Source of the DNA: JBMNGG01 sp050949705
GTDB taxonomy: Bacteria > Bacillota > Thermosediminibacteria > Thermosediminibacterales > Tepidanaerobacteraceae
Reading direction: 5' to 3'
Length of the DNA: 64,000 nt
Assembly: GCA_050949705.1 (NCBI GenBank)
Contig: JBMNGG010000007.1
Span: 1-64,000 of the forward strand
Position 1 is the first letter of the stretch; each line of letters starts with the position of its first letter. Below, one piece after another: positions 27,047 through 35,473 of this stretch. A program made the position numbers and the translations under genes. The notes beneath the pieces were generated by a model. The model saw only the letters and a program-made list of their open reading frames with translations, did not search any database and was not told the origin of the DNA.

Positions 27047-28180
27047 ATGATGATAAGTCCTATGGATGTTCGTTTTGCAGTCATAGGCGGCGGCAATGGG
27101 GGATTGGCTATGGCAGGTTACTTGGCATATAGAGGATTTTCTGTGAACCTGTATAACAGAACCAAGGCGAAGATACAGAGTTTAATGTTTGACCCCAGAA
27201 TTGAATTGAGTGGCGCAGTAGAAGGTACGGGTTTGCTCAATTTAGTCACTGATAACATGGAGGAGGCCATACGAAAAACCGATATTATTATGGTTACAAC
27301 TCCTGCTACGGGTCATTATGAATTGGCCTGTTTAATGGCTCCATATTTGAAAGATGGTCAAATTATTGTTTTAAATCCTGGTCGCACCGGTGGAGCACTG
27401 GAAGTCTATGAAACAATACGAAATTATGGCTGTGACAAAGATATTATAGTTGCAGAAGCCCAGACATTTATCTACGCATGCAGAGCTACAGGGCCGCAAA
27501 GTGCAAAAATTTTTAGTGTGAAGCACGAAGTTGCTTTAGCGGCAATTCCAGCTACAAGAACAATGCATGTAATAAAACTTTTATCTCGGGCTTATCCTCA
27601 GTTTGCCCCGGCCAATAACGTGATGGAAACAAGTCTAAATAACTTTGGTGCCATATTTCACCCTGCACCTACATTGCTAAACAGTGGCCATATTGAACGT
27701 GGAGAAACCTTTGAGTATTATCTAGAAGGAATAACTCCTAGCATTGGCCAAATGCTCGAGAAACTTGATTCGGAGAGAATGAAGGTGGCAACAGCCTTAG
27801 GTGTTAAAACTCTTTCAGCTAGACAGTGGCTTAAGGAATCCTATGGTGCCGAAGGTGAAACTATCTATGAAGCTATTCAAAACAATCCAGCCTATAAAGG
27901 ATTAACAGCTCCTGTTGGTCTGGATACCAGATATATTTATGAAGATGTACCTTGTAGTCTTGTCCCAATTTCCTCTTTGGCCGAAAAACTGGGGATTGAA
28001 ACTCCAGCCATCGATACTATTATTCGATTAGCCAATATTATTACGGGGAGAAACTTTATAGAAGAGGGAAGAACTATAGAAAAGCTAGGACTTAGTGACG
28101 CATCTATAGCTGAAATCATTGAGATTGCCCAGACCGGTGAAATAATCACTGCCGACCAGGATGAAGAGGTGGTGGCATAA
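27047..28180 (+). CDS. octopine/nopaline-dehydrogenase-family oxidoreductase
   Basis: A 377-residue enzyme. The N-terminal Rossmann motif is FAVIGGGNGGLAMAGYLA, followed by the family's TTPATGHYELA and VLNPGRTGGALE segments. The C-terminal octopine-DH domain contains NNFGAIFHPAPTLLN with the catalytic His. Opine dehydrogenases reductively join an amino acid and a 2-oxoacid with NAD(P)H. It starts at ATG 27047 or 27050 after AAAGGAGGGG. The stop overlaps the next start by one base, so it is coupled with the cobalamin-binding protein. The c-di-AMP riboswitch upstream suggests a link to osmotic or wall homeostasis. Substrates are unknown. Confidence 0.85.
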   Translation: MMISPMDVRFAVIGGGNGGLAMAGYLAYRGFSVNLYNRTKAKIQSLMFDPRIELSGAVEGTGLLNLVTDNMEEAIRKTDIIMVTTPATGHYELACLMAPYLKDGQIIVLNPGRTGGALEVYETIRNYGCDKDIIVAEAQTFIYACRATGPQSAKIFSVKHEVALAAIPATRTMHVIKLLSRAYPQFAPANNVMETSLNNFGAIFHPAPTLLNSGHIERGETFEYYLEGITPSIGQMLEKLDSERMKVATALGVKTLSARQWLKESYGAEGETIYEAIQNNPAYKGLTAPVGLDTRYIYEDVPCSLVPISSLAEKLGIETPAIDTIIRLANIITGRNFIEEGRTIEKLGLSDASIAEIIEIAQTGEIITADQDEEVVA

Positions 28181-29823
28181 TGAAAAAGATTATAGCTGCT
28201 TCAATCGGCAATTGCGTTCATATAGCAGGAATAATCAACTTTCTATCACTAGCCGATAGAGAAGGATATGATACCAGGTTTCTAGGTGCAGCTATTTCTA
28301 TTGATGAGCTGATGGATTCTGTAAAACAAGAGAGACCGGATTTTGTAGGTGTAAGCTACCGCCTTACACCAGAGCCTTTAAAGGAAGTTCTTAAAGAATT
28401 AAAGAAAAAGATTTCAAATTTAGGCTTAACCAATATAAAATGGATTTTTGGGGGTACAGAACCTACTGCTAAGGTAGCAGAAGAAAGTGGTATTTTCTCT
28501 ATGGTCTTTGATGGAATGGAAGATGCCGATGTTGTTATTGGTTTCTTAAAAGGAGTAACTTTTACAGGAGGTAATGATTACCCTCAAGATCTCGTTTCCA
28601 GGATATGGTCTAAATATCCTTATCCGGTATTACGTCATCACCTAGGTCTTCCTTCATTGGAACAAACTATTGATTCAATAGAGAAAATAGCTGATTCTAA
28701 GGTTCTTGATATTATTTCCATAGCACCAGATCAAAATGCTCAAGAATACTTTTTCGAACAAGATAAAATGGATCATCGCTTAGACGGTGCCGGCGGTGTC
28801 CCAGTGCGTTCACGAGAAGATTTCGAATCTATTTATAGAGCATCTAGGCGTGGAAACCTTCCATTACTTCGTTGTTACAGCGGTACTAAGAATCTTATAG
28901 AATTTGCCGAGCTTTTAAATACCACGATAAAAAATGCATGGTGTGCCGTTCCCCTTTACTGGTATAATGTGTTAGATAAAAGAGGACCTCGCCAATTGAG
29001 AGAATCCATTCCGGAAAATCAGAATGTGATGAAATGGCATGGCGAGCGGTCCATTCCCGTAGAGGTAAATGAATCACATCATTGGAGTCTTAGAGATGCC
29101 CATGATACTATTGGTGTAGTAACAGCCTATTTAGCTGCTTATAATGCTAAAAAGATGGGTGTAAAGGACTATATAGCCCAGTATATGTTTAATGTACCTC
29201 CCTCAATATCACCAGCAATGGACTTGGCTAAAATGCTGGCTAAAATTCAAATGATTGAAGGGTTACAAGATGAAAACTTTACTGTATATCGCCAAGCGAG
29301 AGCTGGGTTGGCTAGTTTACCGTCAGATTTATACCAAGCTAAAGGTCAGTTAGCTGCTTCTGCACAACTTTCTATGGCTATCCGACCGCATATTTATCAT
29401 GTAGTTGGATATTGTGAAGCTCATCATGCAGCTACTGCAGAAGATATTATAGAAAGCTGTAAGATAGTGCGAGGGGTAATAAGAAATACTTTATTAGGTT
29501 CTGTGGATATTACAAAAGATCCTAAGGTACAGGAACGAAAGAATGAACTTGTGGAAGAAGCTAATATAACACTCAGAGCTATTAAGGCATTAAATTCCGG
29601 TTGTGATGATCCTTTAACAGATCCAGAGGTTCTCGCTAAAGCTGTAGAACTTGGGATTCTTGATGCACCACATCTCAAAGGAAATCCGGCAGCTAAAGGA
29701 ACTTTAACTACTCGTTTAGTAGATGGAGCATTATATGCCTATGACACAAAAGAAAAATGTATTATCAGTGAAAGAGAACGTATAGACAGGATTCTCAATA
29801 AGAATAATATATTAATAAACTAA
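28180..29823 (+). CDS. cobalamin-binding-domain protein, unusual enzyme
   Basis: A 547-residue protein. Residues 1-125 look like a B12-binding Rossmann domain: NCVHIAG (His14, Gly17), a VGVSYRLT strand and IFGGTEP with the GG element, as in the HxxG...S...GG pattern of base-off B12 enzymes. The usual Asp of DxHxxG is Cys12 here. The remaining ~400 residues resemble a TIM-barrel mutase module (GVPVRSREDFESIYRASRRG, YCEAHHAATAEDIIESC), but I cannot assign a known mutase. It follows the opine-dehydrogenase-like gene with a 1-base overlap under the same riboswitch. A B12-dependent isomerase or methyl transferase supplying the dehydrogenase is possible (inference). Confidence 0.65.
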   Translation: MKKIIAASIGNCVHIAGIINFLSLADREGYDTRFLGAAISIDELMDSVKQERPDFVGVSYRLTPEPLKEVLKELKKKISNLGLTNIKWIFGGTEPTAKVAEESGIFSMVFDGMEDADVVIGFLKGVTFTGGNDYPQDLVSRIWSKYPYPVLRHHLGLPSLEQTIDSIEKIADSKVLDIISIAPDQNAQEYFFEQDKMDHRLDGAGGVPVRSREDFESIYRASRRGNLPLLRCYSGTKNLIEFAELLNTTIKNAWCAVPLYWYNVLDKRGPRQLRESIPENQNVMKWHGERSIPVEVNESHHWSLRDAHDTIGVVTAYLAAYNAKKMGVKDYIAQYMFNVPPSISPAMDLAKMLAKIQMIEGLQDENFTVYRQARAGLASLPSDLYQAKGQLAASAQLSMAIRPHIYHVVGYCEAHHAATAEDIIESCKIVRGVIRNTLLGSVDITKDPKVQERKNELVEEANITLRAIKALNSGCDDPLTDPEVLAKAVELGILDAPHLKGNPAAKGTLTTRLVDGALYAYDTKEKCIISERERIDRILNKNNILIN

Positions 29824-29833
29824 TCCATTGTAT

Positions 29834-29858
29834 AAAAACCGGTCAAGACCGGTTTTTT
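29834..29858 (+). terminator. intrinsic terminator of the opine-DH/B12 operon
   Basis: The hairpin AAAACCGGTC / GACCGGTTTT with T-rich tail lies 11 bases after the stop of the cobalamin-binding gene. It closes the riboswitch-controlled operon. Confidence 0.85.
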
Positions 29859-30342
29859 AACTTAATAGCAAGTAATAATTAATATAACTCCTTTTAAATT
29901 CGGTATAATTTTTTATTGTATAATTAAGTTATGCAAAGGACTAAATTATACAATCTGCCCCAATAATCAATAGTTAATATATAGTACAACCAACCGTCGA
30001 GGCTACAGGCAATACAGAAGCTGTCCTAAGATATGCTGTGAATGCCCTATGAATACTCTTTGAGTAAAAATGGCTCCAAGAGAAAGTTCTTGGATACCGT
30101 TTTATCTACAGTCCATTGCGAGTCCATAAGACCCGCCTTTTCTTTTTTAAAGAAAAGGAGCTGTTGCGAAACGAACTATTAGTTCGTTTCGCAACAGCTC
30201 CTTTTATATTATAAGGGTCTTGACATCCAGATATGCATTAAAGTAATAGCTATTACAAGACATATTCATTTCAATTTTATACAAATGAATGCTAAGGTAT
30301 AAACAGAGGTATCATGACATTGGCTTTTAGGGGGAAACTAGC
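29859..30342. other. intergenic gap with possible gene tail and IS-type hairpin
   Basis: About 480 bases. A short coding-like stretch (29981-30051) reads VEATGNTEAVLRYAVNAL before a TGA and may be a lost gene's tail. A long perfect hairpin at 30153-30205 is annotated separately. No intact gene is visible. Confidence 0.45.
30153..30205. repeat. 25-bp perfect inverted repeat, IS-end-like
   Basis: Arms 30153-30177 and 30181-30205 are perfectly complementary around a 3-base centre. The left arm starts AAAAGGAGCTGTTGCGAAAC. The GGAGCTGTTGCGAAAC pattern resembles the hairpin at 39669-39712, next to an IS1182-type transposase wreck. It may be a solo end of such an element, or a bidirectional terminator. 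Confidence 0.65.
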
Positions 30343-31284
30343 GTGGGTAATGATGCAAAGAATGATCGAACATTGAACAAGTCAATGGCAAATATGGCCA
30401 TTGATACAAACAATAGCTATCAACAAATTGTGATTCTTTCAGATATTCATCTTCCAGGGGAAAATCTTCCTGTTAAAGAAAAGGTCGTTGAGAGAATCAA
30501 CTCTTGGGAGGATACAGATATGGTGGTGGTTCTTGGGGATATTGTTGCAACGAGCGGAACTGTAGACGAGTATATCTTTGCCAAGAGATTTCTTGATGAG
30601 CTGAACAAGCCGTACAGGGTAATTGGTGGGAATCATGAGTACCTTTATAAGGACAGTTTTTTGATTAATGAGGAAACGGGTTGCCACTTCAAAGAGACTT
30701 GTCCAGAAGCACGAAAAGAGAAACTAGAACTTTTCAGGAGAACTTGGTGTCTTGACGAAATCTTCTATAGTGAACGGATGGGAGACTATTTATTAGTTTT
30801 TCTTACAGCAGATGGCTTGTTTACGAACAACTATACTGAGATGTCTTTTCGTCAGCTACAATGGCTAGATGCCGAATTGGAGAGAAATAAAGAGTTGCCT
30901 ACAATTATTTTCTTTCATGGCCCCCTCAAGGGATCATATGACAGTAAAAGGATAAATAAGAAAAATCCGGATAGTAATGATGCCGAACCTGTGGGTATTA
31001 TAAAGGAGATACTGATAAAAAACAAGCAAGTTTTTCTATGGGTTGCCGGGCATAAACATATAAGAGCTAGCGATGAGGATTTTGCCTCAAGTATTAACAT
31101 GTATCAAGACCAAGTTTGGGTGATTCACAATCCGACTTTAGAGCAGCCGAAAAATCAAGATAAGATCTGGACGAATTCTCTGTTCCTTTATTCAGATCGA
31201 GTGATAATCAAAACCTACGACCACATACAAGGACAATGGCTAAAGACTTTGGAACGAACGTTTAAAGTTCCTTCTAAGATGTAA
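30343..31284 (+). CDS. metallophosphoesterase
   Basis: A 313-residue calcineurin-like phosphoesterase. Metal-binding motifs in order: LSDIHLPGEN (D-x-H), VVLGDIVATSG (GD), VIGGNHEYL (GNHE), IFFHGPLKG and VAGHKHIR (GHxH). All residues for a dinuclear metal centre are present. There is no signal peptide or membrane segment, so it is cytoplasmic. The start GTG 30343 follows AGGGGGAAAC. The substrate could be a nucleotide or phosphodiester. It stands alone between two gaps, upstream of the aldehyde-dehydrogenase cluster, with no clear functional link. Confidence 0.82.
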   Translation: MGNDAKNDRTLNKSMANMAIDTNNSYQQIVILSDIHLPGENLPVKEKVVERINSWEDTDMVVVLGDIVATSGTVDEYIFAKRFLDELNKPYRVIGGNHEYLYKDSFLINEETGCHFKETCPEARKEKLELFRRTWCLDEIFYSERMGDYLLVFLTADGLFTNNYTEMSFRQLQWLDAELERNKELPTIIFFHGPLKGSYDSKRINKKNPDSNDAEPVGIIKEILIKNKQVFLWVAGHKHIRASDEDFASSINMYQDQVWVIHNPTLEQPKNQDKIWTNSLFLYSDRVIIKTYDHIQGQWLKTLERTFKVPSKM

Positions 31285-31587
31285 TTTCGGCTATATATTT
31301 TAGTAATAGCTACTAGAAGGTTTATTCATTTCCATTATAGTTAAAAATGCAGTATTATATGTACGAATAGCTAGAAATATTAAATAAAGTTAGAAGAGGT
31401 GATAAATAAAACTATTAATTACATTCTGAATAAAAGTGTTTTTCAGACAAACGATGGGTTATGAATGCGCTATTTATGAGTGGAAACAATCTAACGGAAT
31501 TTATTGACTAAGAACATTCTTAATATTAAAGAGGTAATTCTGGGGACTTTTAAGGCCATAAAAATTTACGAAAGGAATGATTACAAA
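31285..31587. other. gap ahead of the aldehyde dehydrogenase gene
   Basis: About 300 bases without a gene that I can support. A good ribosome site (AGAAGAGGTGATAAATAAA near 31394) has no convincing frame behind it. The promoter for the 31588-34886 operon is expected here but is not obvious. Confidence 0.4.
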
Positions 31588-33006
31588 GTGAAAGATGAAA
31601 TTCAAGAATTGTATGACAGAGCGGTCAAAGCCTTCAAAGTCATTGAGTACTGGCCTCAAGAAAAAGTAGATGAGATGGTAGCCGCTGTAGGATGGGAGTT
31701 TCAAAAAGATGAAGTAGCAATGGATTTAGCCAAGACAGCCGCTGAAGGGTCTGGACTAGGAGTTGTAGCAGACAAAGCAGCTAAAGTAAAGACAAAGACT
31801 CGAGGCACATTATGGGATTTTCGAGGGGTCAAAACCTGTGGAATAATCGAAGAAGATGCACAAAAGGGTTTAAAGAAATTTGCTAAGCCAATTGGTGTTG
31901 TAGCCAACGTTGTTCCCTGTACCAATCCTGAATCAACAGTATGTGCAATAGGTCTAAGTCTATTAAAAACCAGAAACGCGATGATAGTATCTCCCCATCC
32001 CAGGACTGAAAGTGCTTCCTTTAAAGCTGTAGAATATGGAAGAAGGGCATTAAGGAAAATAGGTGCTCCGGAGGATTTATTCCTATGCATGGAAAACCCT
32101 AGCCATGAAAAAGCGGCCAAGCTTATGGCTACATGCGATTACGTAGTAGCAACAGGTGGAGCGGCACTCATCAAAGTTGTATATGAAAGCCGTAAGCCAG
32201 CCCAGACGGTTGGGGCAGGTAATGTTGTATCAATTGTAGATGACACTGTTGACATACAGTCTACTGCCCATAAAATAAAGCTTTCAAAAGTTGCAAACAA
32301 TGCAGCCTCCTGCTCTTCGGAAAATGCGATAGCGATTTATGAAGGTATCTACGATGACATGCTAGAAGCATTGAAAAAAGAAGGTGCTTATCTTTGCAGT
32401 GTAGAGGAGCGTGAAAGATTAAGACGAACAATGTGGCCAGATGGTCATACATTAAACCGTGATATTGTAGCTAAGTCGGCAAAGCATATTGCTAACTTAG
32501 CTAATATAAATGTTCCGGAAGACACCTGTATACTCATGGTAATTGGCGAAAAAATAGGCCCTGAGGACATGTTCTCGGGTGAGAAATTATCTCCTGTCTT
32601 AACCGTGTGGAAATGGTCAGATTTTAGTGAAATGGTTGAAAGAGTACAGCAAATATTAAAATTTAGTGGAGAAGGACATTCCGTATCAATACATACGACA
32701 AGAGAGGACCGGATGACAGAGTTAGCAACAAAAGCCAATGTGGGAAGAGTTGTTGTTAATCAGCCTCATTCTTATGCAAATAGTGGAGGTTGGGCAAGCG
32801 GATTGCCTTTCACAGATACATTAGGATGCGGCACTTGGGCAGGAAACATTTGCAGCGAGAATATAAACTGGAGAAACTTTCTCAACTATACATGGCTGGC
32901 TACGCCCAAAAAAGAGTATGTGCCGACAGATGAAGATTTATTTGGACCTTACCTAGACAAAATCAAAAAACTAGATACAAAAGGGCAATGCCTTTTTGAC
33001 GATTAA
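31588..33006 (+). CDS. acylating (CoA-dependent) aldehyde dehydrogenase, SauS-like
   Basis: A 472-residue aldehyde dehydrogenase of the CoA-acylating type. The catalytic Cys is residue 242 in NNAASCSSENAIAI. NAD-site and family segments include GVVANVVPCTNPESTVC, VVATGGAALIKVVYESRKP and GLPFTDTLGCGTWAGN. The arrangement is close to sulfoacetaldehyde dehydrogenase (SauS) and EutE-like enzymes, which oxidise an aldehyde to an acyl-CoA. GTG 31588 follows AAAGGAATG; the frame extends to 31504 without a site. It is the first gene of a three-gene operon with two citryl-CoA-lyase-like proteins. The actual aldehyde is unknown. Confidence 0.85.
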   Translation: MKDEIQELYDRAVKAFKVIEYWPQEKVDEMVAAVGWEFQKDEVAMDLAKTAAEGSGLGVVADKAAKVKTKTRGTLWDFRGVKTCGIIEEDAQKGLKKFAKPIGVVANVVPCTNPESTVCAIGLSLLKTRNAMIVSPHPRTESASFKAVEYGRRALRKIGAPEDLFLCMENPSHEKAAKLMATCDYVVATGGAALIKVVYESRKPAQTVGAGNVVSIVDDTVDIQSTAHKIKLSKVANNAASCSSENAIAIYEGIYDDMLEALKKEGAYLCSVEERERLRRTMWPDGHTLNRDIVAKSAKHIANLANINVPEDTCILMVIGEKIGPEDMFSGEKLSPVLTVWKWSDFSEMVERVQQILKFSGEGHSVSIHTTREDRMTELATKANVGRVVVNQPHSYANSGGWASGLPFTDTLGCGTWAGNICSENINWRNFLNYTWLATPKKEYVPTDEDLFGPYLDKIKKLDTKGQCLFDD

Positions 33007-33024
33007 AAAGAAAGGGTGATAGAA

Positions 33025-33921
33025 ATGGATCGTAGTCCGGTATTAAACCGAAAGACATGTATTGGCTACAAAACAGAAGAAAAGACAGTAATTCGAGGTT
33101 ACGACATTGGTGAATTAGCAGAGAAGGGGTATGGATTTTCAGATGCACTTTTTGTGCTATTTCAAGGGAGAATTCCTACAGAAAACGAAAAAAAGATGTT
33201 AGAGTATGAAAATGCGGAGTTTTTGGAGCACTCCATGTCTCCCTCTGCGGCTTCTGCTATCTGCGTACAATCTGGAAGACCTATGCTTCCTGCTGCAGTA
33301 GCTGCAGGAGTTATGACATTTGGTGGAGCTCATGGTCCCGGAGCGGCACACTCATACCTGCTGGTTAATATTTTAAAGAGGGCTCAAGAAGAAGGAAAGA
33401 GTCTTGATGAGATGGCTAAAATCATAGTTGATGAACATATCGAAGCCGGTCATCCAATTATGGGTATTCATCAACCACAGCACATAAACGGGGATCCTAG
33501 GGCGATACCTACAATCAATAAGGCCAAAGAACTAGGCACCTACGGCTTGTATCAAGAACTTCAGGAAGAGCTTCTCAAGCACTTCAACGCCCGTAGGGCA
33601 GAGGAAGGTAAGGAGCCTTTATACCTCAATATGATTGGTGCCGGCAACTCATCACTATTAGATCTAGGATTTTCCGGGCTTGCTGGTTGGATAATAGGGG
33701 TTCTAGCTCGTGGATTTAGCTGTTCATGTCATGCAATCGAAGCATTAAAGAAGAAACGAGCCTGGTCGGCTTCGGTAAAAGAACCTATGGTACAGATGTT
33801 AGACCTCTCTATGATCGAATATGAAGGCAGACCGGATAGAGTTGTACCGATGCAAGAAGAACGTGAAGTATATGCCGAAGAAGAACTAAGAAATGGAGAG
33901 TGGGAAAAATGGAATCTGTAA
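33025..33921 (+). CDS. citrate synthase/citryl-CoA-lyase-like subunit with both His motifs
   Basis: A 298-residue protein of the short citrate-synthase superfamily (citryl-CoA-lyase type). FGGAHGPGAAH corresponds to the first catalytic His block, and GHPIMGIHQPQHINGDPRA to the GFGHxxY...DPR block with the second His. At the place of the catalytic Asp (VDxY/VDGA block) it reads YLNMIGAGNS, so the Asp appears to be Asn. Such enzymes split or form citryl-CoA-like C-C bonds. ATG 33025 follows AAAGGGTG. It lies 18 bases after the aldehyde dehydrogenase and overlaps the next gene by 13 bases, so the two subunits are probably made together. Confidence 0.78.
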   Translation: MDRSPVLNRKTCIGYKTEEKTVIRGYDIGELAEKGYGFSDALFVLFQGRIPTENEKKMLEYENAEFLEHSMSPSAASAICVQSGRPMLPAAVAAGVMTFGGAHGPGAAHSYLLVNILKRAQEEGKSLDEMAKIIVDEHIEAGHPIMGIHQPQHINGDPRAIPTINKAKELGTYGLYQELQEELLKHFNARRAEEGKEPLYLNMIGAGNSSLLDLGFSGLAGWIIGVLARGFSCSCHAIEALKKKRAWSASVKEPMVQMLDLSMIEYEGRPDRVVPMQEEREVYAEEELRNGEWEKWNL

Positions 33922-34886
33922 AAAGAAAACCTTTCCGCTGGGTATCAACAATAGCATACAAAGAAATCGACAAGATTGTCTCCAGGGGTTTTAATACTAC
34001 TGAACTAGTTGACAAAGGTTACGGAATAGCCGATATGATATTTATTAACTATCAATCCAGAATCCCAAAGGTCAATGAGACAAAAATGCTGGATTATGTA
34101 ATGGTCGTAAACCTAGAAGGTGGCCTAGATTATGGTGCTGCAATTGCCCGCATTATTGCTAAGAGTGATGCATATATGACCCAAGCAATTGGGGGTTCAA
34201 TTCTGGCATTTGGTCCTGCATATGGCGGATTTGCGCATCTTGGAAACTCCATACAAAAATACATTCAAAAAGCTGAAGAAGAGAACTGGACATACGCCGA
34301 GGCGGCCGAGCTATTTGTCCAAGATTACCATAATCTTCTAGAAAACCAAGGAAGAACCACTTTAGGTGTATCAAGTGTAGATCTTAAGAACCCGACTCCT
34401 TCCCGCATGTTTGCTAGGGCTGAGAAGTTAGGTGTCAAAGGGAAGAATATAGAATTCATGGAAGCATTGGTAAAAGTTGTACAAGAGAAAAGTGAAGAGC
34501 CGGTGGCACTAGATATGTTTGGAGCCACGTGTGCTGTAATGATGGATTTAAACTTCACGCCAGAGGCAATATGGTCAATAATTGCCATTGTCCGAGCCTA
34601 TGCAGCAGGTGCACAAGCGATAGAAGAAATCGAAGAAGAGCCAAAGAGCATCTACGGTGCACCCTTAACACCGAAAGAATACTATATTGGCCCTGAGGAC
34701 AAAGAAGTTCCTACTCTGGAAGAAAGGAACAGAATTGCTGAACCGAACAAGAAGAAAGTTGGTAACGATGCCAATAGTTGGATTAAAGACTTAGAACGCA
34801 AACAAAGGCAAAGGGCTACTGGATGGGTAATTGAAGAAGAACTTCCGTATTTGAAAGAGATGAACTTTAAAAAGCTGTCTAAATAA
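33909..34886 (+). CDS. citrate synthase/citryl-CoA-lyase-like subunit lacking the His motifs
   Basis: A 325-residue paralogue of the preceding protein. Where the partner has its His blocks, this one reads FGPAYGGFAHLG and TLGVSSVDLKNPTPSRMF, without the catalytic His residues. At the Asp block it reads VALDMFGATCAVMMDLNF, with Asp aligned to the partner's Asn. It therefore looks like the complementary half of a heteromeric active site or a regulatory pseudo-subunit. ATG 33909 follows GGAGAGTGGG, inside the end of the upstream gene. The C-terminus has a ~60-residue extension rich in Glu and Lys. No terminator is seen directly behind it. Confidence 0.72.
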   Translation: MESVKRKPFRWVSTIAYKEIDKIVSRGFNTTELVDKGYGIADMIFINYQSRIPKVNETKMLDYVMVVNLEGGLDYGAAIARIIAKSDAYMTQAIGGSILAFGPAYGGFAHLGNSIQKYIQKAEEENWTYAEAAELFVQDYHNLLENQGRTTLGVSSVDLKNPTPSRMFARAEKLGVKGKNIEFMEALVKVVQEKSEEPVALDMFGATCAVMMDLNFTPEAIWSIIAIVRAYAAGAQAIEEIEEEPKSIYGAPLTPKEYYIGPEDKEVPTLEERNRIAEPNKKKVGNDANSWIKDLERKQRQRATGWVIEEELPYLKEMNFKKLSK

Positions 34887-35473
34887 ATAGAATTTACCAT
34901 CGTATTCATTCTAACATGTAGACATTACACGCCAGCTGAAGCTTATACATTCATACAAATTACGTTACTTAAAAGTTGTTATAACATACTTTTATAGGTT
35001 CAAAGGTGCGTGACAATTAAAGCTTGGTTACGCCCAACTTTTTCAACCGCATGGCGTAAATAAGGCTGAATCGTCATTGTCAATTAAAACGCGAAAGAGA
35101 GAAAAAAATCCATCGCTTTTATGCAAAAAAACAATGTTAACAAGCTTTACTTCCGCTCTTGACAGTTCAGAGTAAATCTCGCCTTGCCAAACCCTGCAAG
35201 CCCGCGAGTGATTGAAATGCTAAAATAAAAGAGACCAAGGTTATTCTCGTTATTGGCTAAAGACGCTGAGGATTTAAAGAAACCAGCGTAAAAGCCACAT
35301 TTACTCCAGGTACATCTATATTAGAAATAGTGGAATTTATAAAGAGTAAGTAAAGAAAACGATAAATAAGGCTTTCGGCAGGAAGCCTTATTTATTGAAA
35401 AAAATTCTTTTATCCACCCTAAAGACACAAAAGGAGTCTTAATAGAATTATGTGATAGATAAGGAGGAACAGC
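34887..35473. other. decayed gap before the decarboxylase operon
   Basis: About 590 bases with no intact gene. A 27-codon coding-like tail at 35270-35353 reads KETSVKATFTPGTSILEIVE before TAA and is probably the end of a lost gene. The rest has no protein character in any frame that I could follow. Confidence 0.45.
35363..35394 (+). terminator. intrinsic terminator ahead of mmdA
   Basis: The hairpin AAATAAGGCTTT / GGAAGCCTTATTT has a short loop and a T-rich 3' side and lies about 80 bases before the decarboxylase alpha gene. It closes the region behind the citryl-CoA-lyase-like pair or the lost gene. Confidence 0.7.

Noticed and set aside
32701..32738. Leftward frames inside the aldehyde dehydrogenase gene
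   Set aside because: They overlap a full-length enzyme with its catalytic motif; they are antisense shadows.
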